Of a stretch of DNA of 64,000 nt, positions 31,953 through 40,152 are shown in pieces (the first letter of the stretch is position 1; each line of letters starts with the position of its first letter). Below the pieces are notes generated by a model that was given only the letters and a program-made list of their open reading frames with translations, was not told the DNA's origin and ran no database searches. Origin of the DNA: Micromonospora_E sp048060115 (GTDB lineage Bacteria; Actinomycetota; Actinomycetes; Mycobacteriales; Micromonosporaceae); the NCBI RefSeq assembly GCF_048060115.1, contig NZ_JBHMIM010000010.1:62001-126000 (forward strand), read 5' to 3'. The translations under genes and the position numbers were made by a program.

Positions 31953-32420
31953 TCAGCGGGGATCGGCCGGCGTGGGTCGGCGTGGCGTGGGTCGACGGAA
32001 GACCGGCAGGGCGCGGCCGTCGGGCAGGTCGACCCAGTCGACGGTGACCGGGTCGCCGATCCGCCAGCCGGCATCGTCGGCGTCATCGTCCGGCCCGGTG
32101 CCGGGGCTGAAGCCGTCGAGGCGGGTGAGTAGCAGCGGGCCTTCGGCGAGCAGGACCCGGGCGATGGTGTACGGCACCGCCAGGTCACGGCGCGGCGCCC
32201 GGTGCACGACGGTGAACGTGTCGACGGTGCCGTCGCCGCTGGCTTCGGTGAAGCCGAGCCGCGTGGTGTCGCCGCAGCGGACGCAGACCGCGCGGGGCGG
32301 ATGCTGATGGTGCCCGCAGCCGGTGCAGGTCTGCAGCACGAGGCGGTGTTCACGGGTCGCCTGCCACCAGTCGGCGGTCAGGTCGTCGGCGGGTGGTACC
32401 TCGGGCAGCGGGTTCATCAC
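31953..32420 (-). CDS. DUF35 zinc-ribbon/OB-fold acyl-CoA-associated protein
   Basis: 155 residues. A rubredoxin-like zinc ribbon with CTGC and CVRC (about residues 32-49), then an OB-fold (VDTFTVVHRAP, YTIARVLLAEGPLLLTRLDG, VTVDWVDLPDGRALPVFRR). DUF35 proteins partner thiolase-fold enzymes; in steroid side-chain breakdown a DUF35 domain is needed by the retro-aldolase Ltp2. This gene overlaps the thiolase-fold gene by 4 nt, so the two very probably form a complex. Confidence 0.88.
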   Translation of the reverse strand: MMNPLPEVPPADDLTADWWQATREHRLVLQTCTGCGHHQHPPRAVCVRCGDTTRLGFTEASGDGTVDTFTVVHRAPRRDLAVPYTIARVLLAEGPLLLTRLDGFSPGTGPDDDADDAGWRIGDPVTVDWVDLPDGRALPVFRRPTPRRPTPADPR

Positions 32421-33574
32421 GACACCCCCAGCACGACGGTGGCGTGGGTGGACAGGATCGCGCCGGTGCCGTGCGCGACGGCGATCCGCGCGCCCGGCAC
32501 CTGCCGGGCACCGGCCTCGCCGCGCAGCTGGCGGACCGCCTCGACCAGCAGCAGCACCCCGAACTGGCCGGGGTGGCAGTACGACAACCCGCCGCCGGAG
32601 GTGTCCAGCGGCAGGTCACCGCCGGGGCGGATCCGGCCGCCGGCGATGTAGTCGAGCACCTCGCCCTCGTCGCAGAAACCGAGAGCTTCGACGCTGAGCG
32701 CGGCGGTGATGGTGAACGAGTCGTACACCTGCAGCACGTCGACGTCGGCGGCGGTGATCCCGGCCCGGGCGAACGCCTCCGCGCCGGCCTCGCGGGCCCC
32801 GGTGTCCAGGATGTCGTCGGCGGCGGTCATCGACGTGTTGGTGGAGCGTTCGCCGTAGCCGAGCACCGCGACCGGCACCCGGCGCAGGTCACGGGCCCGG
32901 TCCGCGCTGGTCAGCACGATCGCGCCGCCGCCGTCGGTGACCAGGCAGCAGTCGGCGACGGTCAGCGGGGTGCAGACCGTCGGTGCGGCCCGCACCTCGT
33001 CGACGGTCAGCGGCGGCGCACCGTGGCGGTAGGCGGCCGGGTTGAGCCGGGCCCATTCGCGGGCGGCGACGGCGATCTCGGCCAGCTGCTCCGGGCTGCC
33101 GCCGTAGCGGTGCAGGTACGCCTGGGCGGCCATCGCGTAGTAGGAGATCGGGAACAGCGGCGCGTACGGCGTCTCGAACTGCGCCTCCGGGGTGTGCTCC
33201 TCGATCACCCCGGCCAGGCTGCGCGACCGTGCCGACCGCTGGTTGGAGGCAAAGCTGACCACCACGACGCTGGCCTGGCCGGCGTCGATGGCCTGCACGG
33301 CGCGGGCCACCATCATCTCGGCGGCGCTGCCGCCGACGAAGCTGGCGTCGACCCAGCGGGGCCGCAGCCCGAGGTGGTCGGCGAGCGCGGTGGTCGAGAA
33401 GCGGGAGATGCCGGTGGTGGCCAGCCCGTCGACGTCGGCGAGGGTGAGCCCGGCGTCGGCCAACGCCCGGGTGACCGCCTGGGTCTGCAGGGTCAGCGTC
33501 GACGCGGTGGTGACCCCGAGGTCGGATTCGGCCGCCCCGACGATCGCCACCGCCGCCCGGTCCCGCCCGGTCAC
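32417..33574 (-). CDS. Thiolase-superfamily (SCP-x/Ltp2-like) protein, probable retro-aldolase
   Basis: 385 residues from GTG at 33574 (GTGA overlap with the MaoC gene). AIVGAAESDLGVTTASTLTLQTQAV is the usual start of lipid-transfer-type thiolases. The nucleophile position of true thiolases (a Cys) reads SFVGGSAAEMM, without Cys. The C-terminal DVLQVYDSFTITAALSVEALGF, PLDTSGGGLSYCHPGQFG and VAHGTGAILSTHATVVLG are kept. Lack of the Cys and pairing with DUF35 fit Ltp2-type aldolases that cut a tertiary beta-hydroxyacyl-CoA to a ketone and a short acyl-CoA. Confidence 0.82.
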   Translation of the reverse strand: MTGRDRAAVAIVGAAESDLGVTTASTLTLQTQAVTRALADAGLTLADVDGLATTGISRFSTTALADHLGLRPRWVDASFVGGSAAEMMVARAVQAIDAGQASVVVVSFASNQRSARSRSLAGVIEEHTPEAQFETPYAPLFPISYYAMAAQAYLHRYGGSPEQLAEIAVAAREWARLNPAAYRHGAPPLTVDEVRAAPTVCTPLTVADCCLVTDGGGAIVLTSADRARDLRRVPVAVLGYGERSTNTSMTAADDILDTGAREAGAEAFARAGITAADVDVLQVYDSFTITAALSVEALGFCDEGEVLDYIAGGRIRPGGDLPLDTSGGGLSYCHPGQFGVLLLVEAVRQLRGEAGARQVPGARIAVAHGTGAILSTHATVVLGVS

Positions 33575-34020
33575 GGCACACCGTCGGCGGTGCCCGCGCC
33601 TGGTCCGTCGGCGGTGCCGAGCAGGACGACAGCCCGGGCCGGCCGGGCCGCCGGACGTTCGGGGCCGTAGTCGCTGGCGGCGATGACGGCGGCCAGTTCG
33701 ACCTCGATCCGGTCGCCGTCGACCTTGACCACCGTGCCTGTGCAACGCACCGTCTCACCGGCGAACATCAGGTTGCGGAAGGTGAAGGAGAGCTGCCGCA
33801 CGAAGCAGTACGGCCCGAAGGCGTCCTGTACCAGTTCGACGAAGAGCGCGCCGAAGACCTGGCCGTCGACGACCGGGCCGGGCACCTTGGCGGCCGCCAC
33901 GAACTCCGGGTCGTAGTGCAGCCGGTACCAGTCCCAGGTGGCGCCGGCGTAGGCGACCATGTCGGCCAGGGCGATGGTGCGTTCCAGCCCCGGCAGGGTG
34001 TCACCGACCTGCGCGATCAC
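33571..34020 (-). CDS. MaoC-like hotdog protein (hydratase subunit, ChsH1-like)
   Basis: 149 residues, a single hotdog. YAGATWDWYRLHYDPEFVAAAKVPGPVVDGQVFGALF contains the His of the hydratase motif (D-x-x-x-x-H-x-D layout). Overlaps both neighbours by 4 nt. Position between a second, DxNPI-type MaoC protein and an Ltp2-like enzyme mirrors ChsH1-ChsH2-Ltp2 of cholesterol side-chain degradation, where the two MaoC chains form a heteromeric enoyl-CoA hydratase. Confidence 0.82.
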   Translation of the reverse strand: MIAQVGDTLPGLERTIALADMVAYAGATWDWYRLHYDPEFVAAAKVPGPVVDGQVFGALFVELVQDAFGPYCFVRQLSFTFRNLMFAGETVRCTGTVVKVDGDRIEVELAAVIAASDYGPERPAARPARAVVLLGTADGPGAGTADGVP

Positions 34021-34520
34021 GTCGGATCACCGCCCATCGCGACCAGGATGATGGTTTCCTCGTTGACCGCCAGCAGTTCGCCGTGCTGGTTGGTGTAGGT
34101 GGCCCGGGAGCCGACGACCAGCATGTCGCCGCCGCCCCGGGTGCGTTTCTCGGTCAGGTCGTGGATCTCCCAGGTCGCGGTGATCACGTCGTCGGGACGG
34201 ACCCGCCGGTGGAAGGTGTACGTGTTGCCGCCGCGTACCTGCCGGGTGCCGGGCACGTCCAGGTGCCAGGAGTGGCCGGCGTAGCCGTCGGAGGCCATCG
34301 GCAGCCCGGTGTACTGGCCGGTCTCGCAGATCAGCGTCGGCGGGGCGGTCACCCCGGGCAGGCCGTGCGCCCGGGCGTAGTCGCCGTCGCGGTAGATCGG
34401 ATTGTCGTCGCCGACCGCCATCGCGAAGTAGCGCCCGGCGGCGGCACCGAGCGCCTCCGGCGCGGTGTAGACCTTGCGGGTGCCGAGCAGCGCCCGCAGC
34501 TCGTCGGTGAGCAGACCCAT
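34017..34520 (-). CDS. MaoC N-terminal-type hydratase subunit (ChsH2-like, lacking DUF35)
   Basis: 167 residues. YFAMAVGDDNPIYRDGDYARAHGLPGVTAPPTLI is the FAS1-type dehydratase segment; later GGNTYTFHRRVRPDDVITATWEI and SRATYTNQHGELLAVNEETIIL. In cholesterol catabolism the homologue ChsH2 carries a fused DUF35 domain; here DUF35 is a separate gene at 31953. Likely forms a heteromer with the 149-residue MaoC protein to hydrate an enoyl-CoA before aldol cleavage. Confidence 0.82.
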   Translation of the reverse strand: MGLLTDELRALLGTRKVYTAPEALGAAAGRYFAMAVGDDNPIYRDGDYARAHGLPGVTAPPTLICETGQYTGLPMASDGYAGHSWHLDVPGTRQVRGGNTYTFHRRVRPDDVITATWEIHDLTEKRTRGGGDMLVVGSRATYTNQHGELLAVNEETIILVAMGGDPT

Positions 34521-35797
34521 CAGCTACCTCCAGCGGTGCTCGGCCCGTCGGCGGGCTCGACCCGGTCGACGGCCAGCTCGGCCGGTTCGTCGGCGGGCTC
34601 GGGGTAGACGGCGGTCGGGAAGACCTCCAGCAGGAACTCGGGGCGCAGCAGCGCCGCGCAGATCGCCCCGGTCGACGCCGGCCAGGGCGGGCTGAGCAGC
34701 CGCTCGCGTACCCCGGCGACCGCCCGGTAGTCGCCGATCGCCGAGGCGACGCAGAATTCGGTGGTCTCCACCAGGTCCTGCGGGCCGAGCCCGGCGTGGT
34801 CGAGCAGTTCGCGGATCGCCCCGTAGGTCACCTCGGCCTGCGCGCCGATGTCGTCGGGGTGCAGTGCCTGCTGGGTCCGCATGTCCAGGGCGGCGAAACC
34901 GGACATGTACAGGGTCCGGCCGGCCTTCACCCCGGGGGCGTAGGTCAGCGAGTCGTACCGCGACCAGCCGGGGTTGACCAGTTCCAGCGGATGCCGCGAC
35001 GCGGTGACGTCGATCGCGACCAGCGCATCGGGATGGTGCAGCCGGCTCATCAGGATGCCACCGGCTCCCGGGTAGACGCCGGCACCGCCGAGCCGTTCGG
35101 CGCGGACCCGGTGGGTTCTGCGGTACACCTCTCGGGTCGCCGGGGTGGAGTAGTCGTAGGTGGTGACGGCGGCGTCGAGCGACAGACCGGCGGCGACGAG
35201 CAGGTCCTGCGCCCGGTCCAGGCAGTACGCGTACTGGCTGACGAAGTCGCCCGGGTGGACCACCTCGCCGGTGGCGTCGACCGGCAGCATGGTCGGCAGG
35301 TAGACGGCACCGTCGTGGCCGCCGCGCACCGGTGAGGTCACCCAGCTGCCGGCGGCTCGCGGTTCGCTGGCGACAAGCAACTGGCCGCCGCCGCCGACGG
35401 CGTGCAGTTCGATCTCGATCAGCGCGGCCCGGCGGACCAGCCGCTCGACCACGACGGTACGGACCACCGGCTGGTGCTCGCCGAACACCTCGGCGCGCAC
35501 GGCGGCCGCGGCGGCGTAGTCGTCGAGGCCGGCCACGGTGACGTTCTCGGTGACCCGGGTGACGTCGGCCGGTCCGTAGCCGGCGGCTTCCAGGATGGTC
35601 AGCACCTTGCGGTACGCGGTGGCGGTCTGGGTGGCCAGGTCACCGCCGACGGTCATCTTGCCGAGCGTGGTGTCGAGCGCGGCGGCGGTGTGCCCGGAGG
35701 TCCAGGCGGCGTCGCCGTCGGCCAGCCCGAGGCAGAAGGTGAACCCGTCGTACGGGAACCAGGGGAAGTCGGCGGGTCGGATCGCGGCGGGCGGCAC
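34520..35797 (-). CDS. RidA-family protein with two RidA-type domains
   Basis: 425 residues. The first YjgF/RidA unit is at about 25-135 (GLADGDAAWTSGHTAA, TATAYRKVLTILEAAGYGPADVTRVTENV, VVVERLVRRAALIEIELHAV). The second is at about 290-400 (APGVKAGRTLYMSGFAALDM, VTYGAIRELLDHAGLGPQDLVETTEFCV). Single RidA proteins (about 130 residues) deaminate reactive enamines; tandem forms in catabolic operons are hydrolases of uncertain substrate. Overlaps the next MaoC start as TGATG. Confidence 0.82.
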   Translation of the reverse strand: MPPAAIRPADFPWFPYDGFTFCLGLADGDAAWTSGHTAAALDTTLGKMTVGGDLATQTATAYRKVLTILEAAGYGPADVTRVTENVTVAGLDDYAAAAAVRAEVFGEHQPVVRTVVVERLVRRAALIEIELHAVGGGGQLLVASEPRAAGSWVTSPVRGGHDGAVYLPTMLPVDATGEVVHPGDFVSQYAYCLDRAQDLLVAAGLSLDAAVTTYDYSTPATREVYRRTHRVRAERLGGAGVYPGAGGILMSRLHHPDALVAIDVTASRHPLELVNPGWSRYDSLTYAPGVKAGRTLYMSGFAALDMRTQQALHPDDIGAQAEVTYGAIRELLDHAGLGPQDLVETTEFCVASAIGDYRAVAGVRERLLSPPWPASTGAICAALLRPEFLLEVFPTAVYPEPADEPAELAVDRVEPADGPSTAGGS

Positions 35798-35811
35798 GGG
35801 CGTCTCCCTGG

Positions 35812-37170
35812 TCAGTCACCGGCGGCGGCCAGCGCCGCCATGATCGGGTCGAGGTCGTCGAGGTCGTCGAGGCGGCGCAGCAGGTCGACGACGGGCGCGC
35901 CGGCCGGGCCGGCGTTGCCGAGGAACTTGGCGGCCAGTTCGTCGTCGGTCAGCGGGGTGTCCGGGCCGCCGCCGCTGCGCGGCACCGCGCCGCGTACGGT
36001 CGTGCCGTCGGCCAGGGTGACCACGACGGCACCGGGGGCGTCGGCGGCGTGCCCGCCGGTGGCGACGATCCGCCAGTGCAGCCGGGCCGCGAGGGCGGTC
36101 ACGTCGGCGCGGTCGATGGCGTCGGGCCGGTAGCTGGCGGTGGTCAGGTCGCCGTCGAGCAGTGTCGCGGCGACGCTCCACGGCAGCGAGAACTTCGCCG
36201 CGTACGGGGTGGCCGGCCGGGTCAGGTCCCGGCCGGGCCCGCAGACCGTGGGTGCCGAGTCGGGGTGCACGTCGACGTCGATCCGGGCGATCGCGGCCGG
36301 GTCGGCGGGGAAACCGGGCTGGCGGCGGGCGGCGCGGGCGGCGTCGATCGCGGCGTGCGACAGCTGGCAGGCCGGGTAGGGCTTGATGCCGATCCGGAGG
36401 GTTTCCCAGCGTTGGCCGAGGCCGGCGATGATCGACGCCGGGTCGACGGGGCCGGCGGCCAGGGCGTCGAAGACGCCGTGCGGGCCGTCGAAGACGTTCG
36501 CCGGGCCGGCCGCGCCGGCGGCGGCGAGCCGGGCGGCGAGGATGCCGGCGTGCGAGGCGAAGCCGGGGTGCAGTTGTTTGGTGGCCGCCCCGGTGTGCAG
36601 GAAGGCGAGCAGCCCGCCGGCCTGGCTGCCGGCGATGCCGAGCGCGTCGGTGGCGCGGGCGGCGTCCAGCCGCAGCAGCCGGGCGGTGACCAGCGCGCTG
36701 GAGAAGACCCCGGCGACCATGGTGGCGTGCAGGCCGCGGGCGTGGAAGCCGTGCGGGGCGGCGGCGGCGACCCGGCAGACCGTCTCGTACCCGGCGATGG
36801 CGGCGTGCAGTACGTCGCGGCCGCTGGCGCCGACCTGCTCGCCGACGGCGAAGGCGGCGGGCAGCACCACGGCGGTGGCGTGCACCAGGCCGGCGGCGTG
36901 GGTGTCGTCGAAGTCGAGCGCGTGCACCATGGCGCCGGCGGCCAGCGCGGCGGCGGGGGCACCGATCGAGTCCCGGCCACCGAGCAGGGTGGCTTCCGGT
37001 GGGCCGCCGAGGTCGCGGGCGACGTGCAGCGCCGGGTCGACGGTGCCGCCGCGCCGGCCGGCCAGGGCGGTGCCGAGGCCGTCGAGCAGGTGCCGTAGCG
37101 CGGCCCGCCGGACCGCCGCCGGCGGGTCGAGCGGTCCGGTCGCCCAGTCGGCGAGCGCTGCGGCGATCAT
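35812..37170 (-). CDS. MmgE/PrpD-family protein
   Basis: 452 residues, full length. Family features: LLDGLGTALAGRRGG, GGRDSIGAPAAALAAGAMVHALDFDDTHAAGLVHATAVVLPAAFAVGEQVGAS (the DFDDTH motif), GVFSSALVTARLL, GIAGSQAGGLLAF, KPYPACQLSHAAIDAA. Members include 2-methylcitrate dehydratase and cis-aconitate decarboxylase. In this operon with CitE, CaiB and MaoC genes, dehydration or decarboxylation of a tricarboxylic or branched acid is possible; no residue fixes which. Confidence 0.85.
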   Translation of the reverse strand: MIAAALADWATGPLDPPAAVRRAALRHLLDGLGTALAGRRGGTVDPALHVARDLGGPPEATLLGGRDSIGAPAAALAAGAMVHALDFDDTHAAGLVHATAVVLPAAFAVGEQVGASGRDVLHAAIAGYETVCRVAAAAPHGFHARGLHATMVAGVFSSALVTARLLRLDAARATDALGIAGSQAGGLLAFLHTGAATKQLHPGFASHAGILAARLAAAGAAGPANVFDGPHGVFDALAAGPVDPASIIAGLGQRWETLRIGIKPYPACQLSHAAIDAARAARRQPGFPADPAAIARIDVDVHPDSAPTVCGPGRDLTRPATPYAAKFSLPWSVAATLLDGDLTTASYRPDAIDRADVTALAARLHWRIVATGGHAADAPGAVVVTLADGTTVRGAVPRSGGGPDTPLTDDELAAKFLGNAGPAGAPVVDLLRRLDDLDDLDPIMAALAAAGD

Positions 37171-37180
37171 GGCGGGCCGG

Positions 37181-38428
37181 TCATCGTGCGGTGTCCTCGG
37201 AGCCGGCGGCGGCCGGGCCGGGGCTACGGGGGGTGCCGAACGCGCCGGCGGCGGTCAACTCGGCCAGGGTCTGCGGGTCGAGCCCGAGGATGTCGCCGGT
37301 GACGGTGGCGAAGTCCTCGTTGCGTTGCGGCGCGCGGCGGTACGCGGGCGGTTCGGCGCCGACCCGCACCGGGCTGGCGAGCTGCGCCACGGTGCCGAAC
37401 CGGGGGTGTTCGGTGGTGACCACGAGGTCCCGGGCGGCGGTGTGTTCCTCGGCCAGCGCCGCCGGCACGTCGTTGATCGGCCCGCAGGGGATCGCGGCGG
37501 CGTACAGCTGGGTCAGCCACTCCTCGACGGTGCGCTGCCGGAAGATCTGCTCCAGTTCGGCGAGCAGCTCGTCGCGGTTGTCGCGGCGGGTGCCGAAGGT
37601 CCCGTACGGCGATCCGGCGGCGGCCCATTCGGGGTGGCCGACGACGTCGGCGAGCCGGGTCCAGAACTTCTCCTTGGCACAGCCGACCACCATCCAGCCA
37701 TCCTTGGCCTGGAAGACCTGGAACGGCACCAGCGACGGGTGCGCCGAGTGGTGGGTGCGGGCCGGCTGGAAGCCGGCGTTGAGATGCCAGGTGGCCGGGT
37801 AGGTGAGCATCGAGATCGCGGTGTCGTAGAGACTGACGTCGCAGTCCATGCCGACGCCGTCGCGGCGGGCGGCGTGCACCCCGGCGAGCAGCGAGATGGC
37901 GGCGACGAACCCGCCGGAGTAGTCGACCAGGGACAGTCCGGACTTGGTCGGTGGCCCGTCGGGTTCACCGGTGAGCTCCATCCAGCCGGCGAGTCCCTGC
38001 AGGATGTAGTCGTAGCCGGGTTCGGCCCGACGCGGGCCGGTCATCCCGAAGCCGGTCAGCGAGACGCAGACGATCCGCGGGTTGATGTGCTTGAGGTCGT
38101 CGTAGCGGATTCGCATCTTCTCCGGCACGTCGCCACGCAGGTTGGAGTAGACGACGTCGGCGACGGCGACGAGCTTCTCGAACACCTCGCGGCCGGCGTC
38201 GGTGGTCAGGTCCAGTGACAGGCTGCGTTTGTTGCGGTTGAACGTCTCGAAGAACAGCGAGTCCTCGTCCTCGGCGTACGGCGGCACGTAGCGGCCGACG
38301 TCGCCGCCGGCCCGTGGATCCTCGATCTTGATCACTTCGGCGCCGAGGTCGGCCAGGTGTACGGTGCCGAACGGGCCGGCGCCGTACTGCTCCACGGCGA
38401 TGATCCGGATGTCGGCCAGCGGCGTCAT
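37181..38428 (-). CDS. CaiB/BaiF-family (class III) CoA-transferase
   Basis: 415 residues. DIRIIAVEQYGAGPFGTVHLADLGAEVIKIEDPRAGGDVGR is the family N-terminus, NRNKRSLSLDLTTDAGREV binds CoA, and EPGYDYILQGLAGWMELTGEPDG holds the candidate catalytic Asp. The enzyme swaps CoA between acids without ATP. Overlaps the LLM gene by 4 nt. Together with the AMP-forming ligase at 46264 it offers two ways to make the CoA ester. Confidence 0.9.
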   Translation of the reverse strand: MTPLADIRIIAVEQYGAGPFGTVHLADLGAEVIKIEDPRAGGDVGRYVPPYAEDEDSLFFETFNRNKRSLSLDLTTDAGREVFEKLVAVADVVYSNLRGDVPEKMRIRYDDLKHINPRIVCVSLTGFGMTGPRRAEPGYDYILQGLAGWMELTGEPDGPPTKSGLSLVDYSGGFVAAISLLAGVHAARRDGVGMDCDVSLYDTAISMLTYPATWHLNAGFQPARTHHSAHPSLVPFQVFQAKDGWMVVGCAKEKFWTRLADVVGHPEWAAAGSPYGTFGTRRDNRDELLAELEQIFRQRTVEEWLTQLYAAAIPCGPINDVPAALAEEHTAARDLVVTTEHPRFGTVAQLASPVRVGAEPPAYRRAPQRNEDFATVTGDILGLDPQTLAELTAAGAFGTPRSPGPAAAGSEDTAR

Positions 38429-39462
38429 GCTGCGGCTCCCGTCAGCTCGGCGATCAGCGCGATGATCTCGTCCTGGGCGGCTCGGGTCTCGGCGGCGGGC
38501 AGCCCGTGGGTGGGTGGACTCAACTTGACCGAGTCGGCGATGCCCGCGTACCCGGCGATCCGCTCGGCAACCTCGGCGCGGTCACCCGCCAGGGTCAGCG
38601 TGTCGACCATCCGGTCGCTGACGGAGTCGGCGAGGTGGTCGGCGCCGGCGCCGGCCCGGAACGCGTCGATCACCTGTTGCTGGTCGTCGGCGAGGCCGTG
38701 GAAGGCGAAGAAGTCGGCGTAGGTGCGCACGGTGGCGTAGAAGCCGACCAGGCCGGCGGCGCGGCGGCGGGCCAACGCCCGGTCGTCGGCGACCGAGCAG
38801 CAGGCGGAGACGACGACGTCGAGGTCGGCGCGGGTCCGGCCGGCCCGGTCGATGCCGGCGGTCAGGTCGGGCAGGATCTGCCCGGCCAGGTACGCCGGAG
38901 AGCAGAGTTCGTGGCTGATCCAGCCATCGCCGATCTGCCCGGCCAGCCGGGTCATCAGCGGCCCCATCGCGGCCAGGTAGACCGGGATGCCGGCCGGCGG
39001 CACCGGGAACGGGCGTTCGTAGCCGCGGATGCGCATCGGCTCGTACTCGCCGTCGAGCATCATCGGTTCGCCGGTGGCGCAGTTGGCCCAGAAGTGCCGG
39101 ATGTTGCGGACGGTCTCCCGCAGGTGGGCGACGGGTTTGCCGAAGCCGACGTGGTGCCAGTCCTCGTTGAGTCGCCGGACGCCGGAGCCGAGGCCGAGGA
39201 TGAACCGTCCATCGGAGAGCTCGTCGAGGTCGAGCGCCTCCAGCGCGGTGATCATCGGGCTGCGGGTGAAGGCCAGCACGATCGAGGTGCCGATCCGGGC
39301 GGTCGTGGTGGTGCCGGCCAGCGCGGCGGCGGTGCCGGTTGCGCTACGGTGCAGTTCGGAGACCCAGAGCACCTCGGCGCCGGCCTGCTCGGCGCGACGG
39401 CCGGCGGCGGCGAGTTCGGCGAGGGTCTCTCCCCAGGGCTGGTAGGTCAGGCGCAGGCTCAT
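38425..39462 (-). CDS. LLM-class (F420-dependent type) oxidoreductase
   Basis: 345-residue luciferase-like TIM barrel: LRLTYQPWGETLAELAAAGRRAEQAGAEVLWVSELHRS, RIGTSIVLAFTRSPMITALEALDLDELSDGRFILGLGSGVRRLNEDWHHV, and GIPVYLAAMGPLMTRLAGQIGDGWISHE. Actinobacterial members of this class usually use F420; FMN use cannot be excluded. Oxidation or reduction of an island intermediate is likely. Second gene of the operon. Confidence 0.85.
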   Translation of the reverse strand: MSLRLTYQPWGETLAELAAAGRRAEQAGAEVLWVSELHRSATGTAAALAGTTTTARIGTSIVLAFTRSPMITALEALDLDELSDGRFILGLGSGVRRLNEDWHHVGFGKPVAHLRETVRNIRHFWANCATGEPMMLDGEYEPMRIRGYERPFPVPPAGIPVYLAAMGPLMTRLAGQIGDGWISHELCSPAYLAGQILPDLTAGIDRAGRTRADLDVVVSACCSVADDRALARRRAAGLVGFYATVRTYADFFAFHGLADDQQQVIDAFRAGAGADHLADSVSDRMVDTLTLAGDRAEVAERIAGYAGIADSVKLSPPTHGLPAAETRAAQDEIIALIAELTGAAA

Positions 39463-39992
39463 CCGGTCGCCTCGTTCTCCAGCGACAGCGGGGTGGCGGC
39501 GGCCGGGAAGATCCCCTCGACCTGCTTGGCGCCACGCTTGTAGACGTAGAAGGTGCGTTTGAAGGCGCAGACCTGTGCGCCGTCCTGGTTGAGGGTGCGG
39601 GTGCGGACCGTCACGATCCCGGCGTACGGGCGGGACCCGGATTCACGCTTGTCGAGTACCAGCGATTCACTGTAGAGGGTGTCGCCGGCGAACACCGGGT
39701 GCGGCAGGACGATCTCGTTCCAGCCGAGGTTGGCAAAGGCGTTCTGGGTGAGGTCGGTGACGCTCTGCCCGACCGCGATGGCCAGGGTCAGGGTGGAGAC
39801 GACCAGTGGCCGCTCGAACTCCGACCGGGCGGCGTACTCGGTGTTGAAGTGCATCTGGCTGGTGTTCATCGTCAACAGGGTGAACCAGGTGTTGTCCGCC
39901 TCGGACACGGTGCGCCCGAGGGGATGCTGGTAGACGTCGCCGACGCCGAAGTCTTCAAAGAAGCGTCCGGTCCACCCCTGCCGTACCGACAT
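39459..39992 (-). CDS. MaoC-family hydratase, first gene of the 14-gene operon
   Basis: 177 residues. RFFEDFGVGDVYQHPLGRTVSEADNTWFTLLTMNTSQMHFN gives the D-N-...-H hydratase motif (SEADN ... QMHFN), followed by VSTLTLAIAVGQSV and HPVFAGDTLYSESLVLDKRES. The form is like mesaconyl/itaconyl-CoA hydratases, which work beside CitE-like lyases and CaiB-like transferases; both are in this operon. A strong promoter with an embedded operator lies 35-65 nt upstream. Confidence 0.85.
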   Translation of the reverse strand: MSVRQGWTGRFFEDFGVGDVYQHPLGRTVSEADNTWFTLLTMNTSQMHFNTEYAARSEFERPLVVSTLTLAIAVGQSVTDLTQNAFANLGWNEIVLPHPVFAGDTLYSESLVLDKRESGSRPYAGIVTVRTRTLNQDGAQVCAFKRTFYVYKRGAKQVEGIFPAAATPLSLENEATG

Positions 39993-40027
39993 CGACCGAT
40001 CCTCTCGCCCGCCCGTGAACTGCCACC

Positions 40028-40056
40028 AGCTTATTTGTCTGACTTTTACGAGTCAA
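40028..40056 (-). promoter_or_regulatory. Promoter of the 14-gene operon with GTCTGAC operator in the spacer
   Basis: On the minus strand TTGACT (40056-40051), a 17-nt spacer and TAAGCT (40033-40028) make a good sigma-70-type promoter. The 7-bp palindrome GTCTGAC (40037-40043) sits in the spacer with A/T-rich flanks, ideal for repression. GTCNGAC fits the core of FadR/FCD-type GntR operators, and such a regulator is encoded 100 nt away. Confidence 0.65.
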
Positions 40057-40152
40057 GGGTCAGCAACTCAACCAGGCCAACGAAAACGTCCTGCTCAGCA
40101 CGACAGCAGGGCGTAGTTCCGAAACATCAGGTATTTAGTTGTGAGATTGTCT

